From contig SICW01000008.1 of the NCBI GenBank assembly GCA_009691355.1, positions 1 through 17,566 on the forward strand: 17,566 nt of DNA. The letters are read 5' to 3'. Source of the DNA: Candidatus Woesearchaeota archaeon (lineage in GTDB: Archaea; Nanobdellota; Nanobdellia; SCGC-AAA011-G17; GW2011-AR17). The notes beneath the pieces were generated by a model. That model was given only the letters and a program-made list of their open reading frames with translations. It was not told the origin of the DNA and did not search any database. This document shows positions 13,475 to 17,566 of the stretch, piece after piece (the first letter of the stretch is position 1; each line of letters begins with the position of its first letter). Position numbers and translations under genes: made by a program.

Positions 13475-13675
13475 ATGTTTTCAAAAAATATTTTCCTTCT
13501 CTTTCTGAGTTTATTTCTTACTGGATGCTCTTTTATACAAAACCCTTCTTCCTTTTCTTATGACCAGAATAGCTATACATATGCTGCTGTAGATAAAGAA
13601 AGCCCCCTTTCTGAGGGGATTGATTTTACTCTTAAAAAAACAAGTACAGAGGCAATGAAGGAGTTTACAAAGTAA
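13475..13675 (+). CDS. Small lipoprotein (66 residues)
   Basis: A typical lipoprotein signal peptide opens the protein: one Lys near the start (MFSK), a hydrophobic core (NIFLLFLSLFL) and the lipobox LTGC with the lipidated cysteine at residue 18. The mature part of about 48 residues is Ser/Tyr-rich (PSSFSYDQNSYTYAAVD) and then more charged, with no recognised domain. It would be tethered outside the cytoplasmic membrane. The gene is leaderless behind TATTTAAA. Its TAA overlaps the ATG of a tiny basic-peptide gene (TAATG, 13673-13677), so the two are coupled. Function unknown. Confidence 0.65.
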   Translation: MFSKNIFLLFLSLFLTGCSFIQNPSSFSYDQNSYTYAAVDKESPLSEGIDFTLKKTSTEAMKEFTK

Positions 13676-13785
13676 TGGGAGCATACACTTCTGATAGTCA
13701 AAGAAAGAGTAAGAAAGAAGGAAAGCTCAAAAGAGCCTTTCGTGTCTATAAGAAAGGTGGTTCTGCACGAACAAAAAGTAGTTAA
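13675..13785 (+). CDS. 36-residue basic peptide coupled to the lipoprotein gene
   Basis: Begins at an ATG sharing its first base with the stop codon of the lipoprotein gene (TAATG) and ends at TAA 13783-13785. About 12 of 36 residues are Lys or Arg (for example QRKSKKEGKLKR and VYKKGG) against two acidic ones, so it would be a strongly positive, probably unstructured or RNA/DNA-binding peptide. No hydrophobic segment is present. Support is the stop/start overlap and the absence of another explanation for this interval. The conserved-looking Gly-Gly-Ser-Ala-Arg end resembles small ribosomal-type extensions, but no family is claimed. Could be non-coding. Confidence 0.45.
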   Translation: MGAYTSDSQRKSKKEGKLKRAFRVYKKGGSARTKSS

Positions 13786-13808
13786 AGCATTTTTTCTCTT
13801 CTCTTCTT

Positions 13809-14627
13809 ATGAAATTTGTCTATGCAACTGCTCCTTTGCAAGAAGCGGACTTTGTGCTTATTGGAGTGCCTGATGAGTCACAGAATACAAGTCCTAGAAC
13901 GAGTTCTAAAAGGGGACCAGAGACTATACGAAAGATTGCATATGAGCGTTGTGTTTTCAAAAGGAAGGGAAGGTTTACCTCAGAAGCGGTACCACCAAAA
14001 ATTCTTCAAAAGATTCATGATTATGGAGACGTTGAAAAGAAAAAATTAGGAAAAGTCATTGAAGTTCTCAAAGGAAAAATTCCGCTTATCCTTGGCGGAG
14101 ATCATGGTGTCACTCTAGAAGCAATCAAACAATTTCCAGATGCCACGATTATTTATTTTGATGCTCACCCGGGTATTCTTCCTACACTTCAAGGGTACTA
14201 TGGATCGGTGCTTACAGAACAAGAAATTTCTTTAGGGACCTGCATACAATTAGGTGTGCGTGAATCAGAAATTGAAGAAAAAAAAATTACGAAAACCTGT
14301 CTACTGAGTATATCTGCAGAAGAATTTTTTCGCCATGATAGTTCTTGGGTATGGGAACAAATAAAAAAAAAGGTTCAAGGACAAGTATATATATCTCTTG
14401 ACTTGAATGTTTTTGACCCAGCATATGCTCCTGGTGTTTCTGCACCTGTACCAGGAGGTTTACACATGCAGCAGGTTTTGCCACTGTTGAATAGAATGGT
14501 CGGAGAGTTGGATGTTGTGGGAATGGATATTGTTGAGCTTAGCCCTGCTTTTGATCAGGATTATAGAACTGCACATCTTGCTACGAAATTGCTTTTAGAA
14601 ATGATTATGCATTTTAAGAAGAAGTAG
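13809..14627 (+). CDS. Arginase/agmatinase-fold (ureohydrolase) protein with incomplete metal site
   Basis: The 272-residue length fits the ureohydrolase family. Recognisable family motifs are LILGGDHGVT (H99), IIYFDAHPGIL (D118, H120), YISLDLNVFDPAYAPGVSAPVPGGL (D198; usually S-x-D-x-D-x-x-DP) and GMDIVELSP. Active arginases and agmatinases hold two Mn2+ with one His, then D-A-H-x-D, then D-x-D. Here the third residue of DAHxD is Gly (G122) and the second Asp of DxD is Asn (N200), so one ligand of each metal is lost while H99, D118, H120 and D198 remain. It could bind one metal, use a different chemistry, or be a pseudoenzyme with a binding role. The gene starts 23 bases after the basic-peptide gene. 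A weak TATA-like GTTAAAG lies about 26 bases upstream and no SD is visible. Confidence 0.78.
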   Translation: MKFVYATAPLQEADFVLIGVPDESQNTSPRTSSKRGPETIRKIAYERCVFKRKGRFTSEAVPPKILQKIHDYGDVEKKKLGKVIEVLKGKIPLILGGDHGVTLEAIKQFPDATIIYFDAHPGILPTLQGYYGSVLTEQEISLGTCIQLGVRESEIEEKKITKTCLLSISAEEFFRHDSSWVWEQIKKKVQGQVYISLDLNVFDPAYAPGVSAPVPGGLHMQQVLPLLNRMVGELDVVGMDIVELSPAFDQDYRTAHLATKLLLEMIMHFKKK

Positions 14628-14628
14628 A

Positions 14629-15477
14629 CTATGCACAATTGGATCTTAAAAATTCTATAACTGCATCATAGCCCCTTGCAAAATGTCCCCGAGGATGTTG
14701 CTGCAAGAAAGGGATTTCATATCCTTGCGTTACTTCGGTGTCTAATAAGATGCCATATCCACCAGAGTGTAGGATTGCACTTAGATCTAAGTAAAAATTA
14801 TCTCCTACTACTACTAGCTCTGAAAGATTCGAATGAAACTCTCTTAGTAAACGGAGATACTCTGGTCGGTCTGGATTTACTGATGTCGGAAAACCTTGCG
14901 GCTGAAACTGACCTCTTTTAGAATGTACAAGCATCTTTTGTGCTAAGCCAATTATACGAGGACTTGTTACTAAACCTGGGATCTTTTCTAGTTTCCTTCT
15001 AATTGATGTATCCCGTGAATTGGAAACGATTGCAACTCTTCCTGGAAATAATTTCTCTAAAGTATTGAGATACTCCCCAGCACCTTCACGAAAAAAAGTC
15101 TCCCTCTGAGGGTATGCATGTAAATAGCATTTCTCTTTTATTTCTAAAACTTCTGATTCACTTTTAGGAACATGAACTGAAATTCCTTGTATTTCTCCCC
15201 TCCTTATTCTTTCTAATATTTCGATATGTGCAACGGTGTTTGTTCCAATAGGATCTCCTTGTACAGGAGCTGAGAAAAAACCATTTGATCTCCAGCCATA
15301 TCTCAAAGGTTGCTCTCCTATATCTCTTTTCACTTCTTCTAGAGCAGTCTCATAATCCCCTCTTTGTAGATTCATTACTTTACAAAATTCTCCTGCATAT
15401 GCTTCAAAAAAAGGCTCGAGACCACGTTCTTCTGTGATCGTATTATCAAAGTCTGTTACAACTGCATGTATAACCAT
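14629..15477 (-). CDS. HAD-superfamily phosphatase-like protein
   Basis: 282 residues. HAD motif I is VVTDFDNTIT (D9 nucleophile, D11 acid/base, T13), motif II is AIVSNSRD (S152), and motif IV is LVVVGDNFYLDL (D226, D231). The motif III lysine is probably one of K181 or K187. The ~130 residues between motifs I and II form a large helical cap (type C1). GDN with a following Asp is typical of phosphatases and phosphoglycolate- or nucleotidase-like members, so it likely hydrolyses a small phosphate ester in the cytoplasm; the substrate is unknown. The ATG at 15477 is leaderless behind TTATAAA (15500-15506, minus strand). The protein is Arg-rich. Tail-to-tail with the ureohydrolase-like gene, one base apart. 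Confidence 0.78.
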   Translation of the reverse strand: MVIHAVVTDFDNTITEERGLEPFFEAYAGEFCKVMNLQRGDYETALEEVKRDIGEQPLRYGWRSNGFFSAPVQGDPIGTNTVAHIEILERIRRGEIQGISVHVPKSESEVLEIKEKCYLHAYPQRETFFREGAGEYLNTLEKLFPGRVAIVSNSRDTSIRRKLEKIPGLVTSPRIIGLAQKMLVHSKRGQFQPQGFPTSVNPDRPEYLRLLREFHSNLSELVVVGDNFYLDLSAILHSGGYGILLDTEVTQGYEIPFLQQHPRGHFARGYDAVIEFLRSNCA

Positions 15478-15499
15478 AGATTTTGAAAAAAATTGAGAC

Positions 15500-15506
15500 T
15501 TTATAA
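15500..15506 (-). promoter_or_regulatory. TATA box of the HAD gene
   Basis: TTATAAA on the minus strand, centred 26 bases before the ATG at 15477. Confidence 0.55.
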
Positions 15507-15523
15507 GTCAGTTTATACAAAAA

Positions 15524-15531
15524 AATATAAA
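15524..15531 (+). promoter_or_regulatory. TATA box of the zinc-ribbon gene
   Basis: AATATAAA, centred 25-26 bases before the ATG at 15553. It decides the start: a longer frame reaching back to a TTG at 15493 would begin upstream of this promoter. Confidence 0.55.
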
Positions 15532-15552
15532 CGGCTAAACATTCTTAGAACT

Positions 15553-15696
15553 ATGCTTACCCATTGCCCAGAATGTAAAGGTCCTCTTCATGATGGCCAA
15601 CAAAAATTCCCTGATGGAATGTATGTGACTCGATATTGTAAAAAATGCGGGTTTAAGACTGAAGAACCTTTAACTGGTAAATCTACGAGATTCTAA
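15553..15696 (+). CDS. 47-residue zinc-ribbon protein
   Basis: A compact single zinc ribbon: CPEC at residues 5-8 and CKKC at 29-32, spaced by 20 residues containing DGQQKFPDGMYVTRY, the usual two-hairpin layout. The four cysteines should hold one structural zinc. Such mini zinc ribbons in archaea often bind nucleic acid or partner with RNA polymerase, ribosome or modification enzymes; the partner is unknown here. The ATG at 15553 is chosen because of the TATA box about 26 bases upstream and because the domain begins there; the frame extends further upstream without a good start. Divergent from the HAD gene. A T-rich tract (15697-15708) separates it from the convergent acdA end. Confidence 0.72.
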   Translation: MLTHCPECKGPLHDGQQKFPDGMYVTRYCKKCGFKTEEPLTGKSTRF

Positions 15697-15708
15697 TTGC
15701 TTCTTTCT

Positions 15709-17034
15709 CTAGGAATACCATTCAGCCCATTTCTTTACTGCAGAAACAGCATCTCTGGGGAATGCAAATACGGGGAGATGTAAAGACTCAAATTTTCTTG
15801 ATAAGATCTGTGTTTGTTTTCCACCAACAGAAAGGATAATAATTGGTTTTTTTCCTTTGTGAGCTTTCACTACATCAATAATATTTTCATCAATGAGAGG
15901 GGTCTGGTGAAGTATCAGTAAAAAAATAAGGTCAATATTTTTATCATCTACACACATTTTTAATGCCAAGCCATAGCGTTCATTTGTTGCATCACCAACA
16001 AGATCCATAGGATTTGAAATAATGACAATCTTTGGAACATGATGCTTTAGAAAATTTCTTGTCTTGGAGGTCATCTCTGCAAGAGGAAGACCTTGAAGTT
16101 CAAGCTCATCCGTTGCCATGATTCCGTACCCACCACCATTAGTAATAATTTGTACTCTTTTTCCTTTGGGTTTGGGAAGAGTTACAAATAGTTTTGCAAT
16201 GTGAAATACTTCCTGCAAAGAATCTGCAGTAATGACTCCTGCTTGTTTGAAGGCACCCTTGTAAATATCATAAGAACCTGCAAGAGAGCCTGTATGAGAA
16301 AGTGTTGCATGTGCTCCCTTTTCGGACTTCCCTCCTTTTATGATGATAATAGGTTTTTTTGATTTTTTTGCAACTTCGATAAACCTCTTTCCATTCTGAA
16401 TTCCTTCTACGTACATACAGATAATTTTTGTTTGTGGATCTTTTTCTAAATATTCTAAAAAGTCAGTTTCGGAAAGATTTGTACCATTTCCGTAACTAAT
16501 GAACTTTGCAAAGCCACAGGCTTCTTCTGCAAGCAGGTCTAAGACTGCTGATCCTATTGCACCTGATTGAGAAATAAATGAAATGCCTCCTGGTTTTGGA
16601 CGGGTGAGTTTTTTTGGAGGTAGGAATAAAGAGTCCAGACCAGAATGTGCATCAAAGACACCCAGGCAATTAGGGCCAACACATTTGATGCCATGTTGAT
16701 GCAAAGCCTTTGCAAGCTCATACTCTAAATGAATATTACCAATTTCTTTAAATCCTGAAGAGATAATGATAAGATGTTTTATACCTTTTTTTCCGCACTC
16801 ATGAACTGCTTGTATTACCCCTCCTACAGGGATGGCTATTATTGCAAGATCAACATGGGGGATCTCCTTTAGAGAAGAGTATACTTTTTCCCCAAGAATT
16901 TGTTTTTCTTTGGGATTAATAGGAAAAGTTTTAAATTTGTGATAGAGGTTTTTGAAAATAATATGGCCCACCTTATTAGGCTCTTTCGATACACCAATGA
17001 CCGCAATAGATTTCGGAGTAAAAAAATTCTGCAT
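15709..17034 (-). CDS. acdA: ADP-forming acetyl-CoA synthetase, alpha subunit
   Basis: Full alpha subunit (441-443 residues). It begins with a CoA-binding Rossmann domain (SIAVIGVSKEPNKVG, about 11-25; FKTFPINPK; HVDLAIIAIP; VGPNCLGVFD at 121-130), followed by two succinyl-CoA-ligase-like domains. SQSGAIGSAVLDLL (157-170), FISYGNG, MYVEGI (E212) and LSHTGSLAGSYD (247-258) carry the known catalytic residues; H249 is the histidine phosphorylated during turnover. With the beta subunit it converts acetyl-CoA (or another acyl-CoA), ADP and phosphate to acid, ATP and CoA, the substrate-level phosphorylation step of fermenting archaea. ATG 17034 is preferred, three bases after GAGGTG; a GTG six bases upstream (17040) gives MSMQN. 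The C-terminal ATP-grasp half is absent, being encoded by the divergent gene. Confidence 0.9.
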   Translation of the reverse strand: MQNFFTPKSIAVIGVSKEPNKVGHIIFKNLYHKFKTFPINPKEKQILGEKVYSSLKEIPHVDLAIIAIPVGGVIQAVHECGKKGIKHLIIISSGFKEIGNIHLEYELAKALHQHGIKCVGPNCLGVFDAHSGLDSLFLPPKKLTRPKPGGISFISQSGAIGSAVLDLLAEEACGFAKFISYGNGTNLSETDFLEYLEKDPQTKIICMYVEGIQNGKRFIEVAKKSKKPIIIIKGGKSEKGAHATLSHTGSLAGSYDIYKGAFKQAGVITADSLQEVFHIAKLFVTLPKPKGKRVQIITNGGGYGIMATDELELQGLPLAEMTSKTRNFLKHHVPKIVIISNPMDLVGDATNERYGLALKMCVDDKNIDLIFLLILHQTPLIDENIIDVVKAHKGKKPIIILSVGGKQTQILSRKFESLHLPVFAFPRDAVSAVKKWAEWYS

Positions 17035-17066
17035 GGACACCTCTATTGTATTCTTAGGAAGGAAGC

Positions 17067-17074
17067 TTTATAAA
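17067..17074. promoter_or_regulatory. Shared symmetric TATA box between acdA and acdB
   Basis: TTTATAAA is its own reverse complement and is the only good TATA element in the divergent gap. Its centre is 26-27 bases before the beta-subunit ATG at 17097 (20-21 before 17091) and about 36 bases before the alpha-subunit ATG. It could therefore drive a leaderless beta mRNA and an alpha mRNA with a short SD-containing leader. Confidence 0.5.
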
Positions 17075-17090
17075 TGTTTTTGCCTAGAGT

Positions 17091-17566
17091 ATGTCTATGC
17101 AAAAAGGGGTGTACACAGAAGATACTACAGAAGACTTTCTTCGTGCATACATTCCGGTTGCAAAACACTTGCTTACAGATTCTTTTGATGATGCATTACA
17201 AGCAGTAAAAAAACTAAGCTTTCCTGCTGTTTTAAAGATCATTTCTCCAGACGCATTGCACAAGTCAGATATTAAAGGAGTGCGCTTTGTCAAAAACTTT
17301 GAAGAGCTTCGTGAGCAGTATCAATCCTTACTTGATATTGTTCATAAGAATAAACTGCGCTTAAAAGGAATTCTTATTCAGGAATATATTGAAGGAACCT
17401 CTGTGATTATAGGATTAAAAAAGGATGTTAGCTTTGGGCATGTGCTGGTTTTTGGTATTGGGGGAATTTATACTGAACTGCTTAAGGATGTTTCTTTTCG
17501 TGTGTGCCCCATTACCTTAGAAGATGCAGAAGAGATGATACAAGAATTACAGATGAAAGATTTACT
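17091..17566 (+). CDS. acdB: ADP-forming acetyl-CoA synthetase, beta subunit (ATP-grasp; cut by window edge)
   Basis: The frame is open to the end of the window (158 complete codons; the full subunit is usually about 230 residues). It shows the acyl-CoA synthetase ATP-grasp pattern: SFPAVLKIISPDALHKSDIKGV in pieces (VLKIISPD at 47-54, then LHKSD with H57, the histidine thought to relay phosphate between subunits), the hinge GILIQEYIEG (93-102; E98), GLKKDVSFG (108-116) and FGIGGIYTELLKDVSFRVCPI (from 121). It binds ADP/ATP and works with the alpha subunit encoded divergently next to it. Start is either ATG 17091 or ATG 17097; the TATA spacing favours 17097. The protein starts MSMQ, as the alpha protein does if read from its GTG. 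Confidence 0.88.
   Translation, partial: MSMQKGVYTEDTTEDFLRAYIPVAKHLLTDSFDDALQAVKKLSFPAVLKIISPDALHKSDIKGVRFVKNFEELREQYQSLLDIVHKNKLRLKGILIQEYIEGTSVIIGLKKDVSFGHVLVFGIGGIYTELLKDVSFRVCPITLEDAEEMIQELQMKDL

Noticed and set aside
14820..14845. tRNA T-arm-like GATTCGAATG
   Set aside because: No matching acceptor, D or anticodon arms around it; it lies within the HAD coding sequence.
15493..15552. TTG-started N-terminal extension of the zinc-ribbon protein
   Set aside because: It would start upstream of the TATA box at 15524-15531, and the added residues are low-complexity K/Y/R without domain features.

Overview
The window looks like a piece of a low-GC archaeal genome, most plausibly a small fermentative DPANN-type archaeon (Woesearchaeota/Nanoarchaeota-like; the lineage is inferred from gene content, not proven). 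The support is archaeal promoter architecture and gene content. At least seven genes have a TATA-like box centred about 25-27 bases before the start codon, which implies leaderless mRNAs. Genes inside operons instead have GGAGG/GAGGTG ribosome sites or ATGA overlaps. The gene set includes single-domain KaiC/RAD55-type ATPases, an ADP-forming acetyl-CoA synthetase split into alpha and beta genes, a Pyrococcus-like one-cluster ferredoxin and an M29 aminopeptidase. No rRNA, tRNA, CRISPR array, insertion sequence or transposase was seen. No gene-free stretch exceeds 300 bases; the longest is 8432-8630.

Layout. (1) 1-162, minus: start of a protein resembling RAD55/KaiC-type proteins, cut by the window edge. 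(2) 297-3555, plus: five-gene operon of a two-TM surface protein, a 38-residue membrane peptide, a rhomboid-family protease and two tandem KaiC-like ATPases. (3) 8431-3565, minus: tightly coupled five-gene operon of a possible V4R-like small-ligand protein, a FIST-domain sensor protein, a LuxE/PaaK-like acyl-adenylating enzyme, a LuxC-like (aldehyde dehydrogenase superfamily) reductase and an unknown 151-residue protein. (4) 9674-8631, minus: BioB/HydE-like radical SAM enzyme with an unusual CX4CX2C cluster motif. (5) 9790-10077, plus: ferredoxin, tail-to-tail with an M29 aminopeptidase (11162-10074). (6) 11306-13442, plus: class I/II aminotransferase, then a coupled pair (acidic 60-mer and unknown 254-mer). 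(7) 13475-13785, plus: small lipoprotein coupled to a 36-residue very basic peptide. (8) 13809-14627, plus: arginase/agmatinase-fold protein lacking two canonical metal ligands. (9) 15477-14629, minus: HAD-family phosphatase, divergent from a 47-residue zinc ribbon. (10) 17034-15709 and 17091-end: acetyl-CoA synthetase alpha and beta genes, divergent around one symmetric TATA box.

How the genes fit together. AcdA/AcdB would make ATP from acetyl-CoA, and the ferredoxin would carry low-potential electrons, which fits anaerobic peptide or sugar fermentation together with the aminopeptidase and aminotransferase. The best candidate for an undescribed system is the 3565-8431 operon. There a LuxE-like activating enzyme and a LuxC-like reductase, which in bioluminescent bacteria together reduce fatty acids to aldehydes, are translationally coupled to a FIST sensor protein and a possible V4R-like protein, with no luciferase nearby. 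The LuxE-like protein ends soon after its core domain and has a cysteine near its C-terminus, as in acyl-protein synthetases. The two enzymes are also arginine-rich and lysine-poor, unlike their operon partners.
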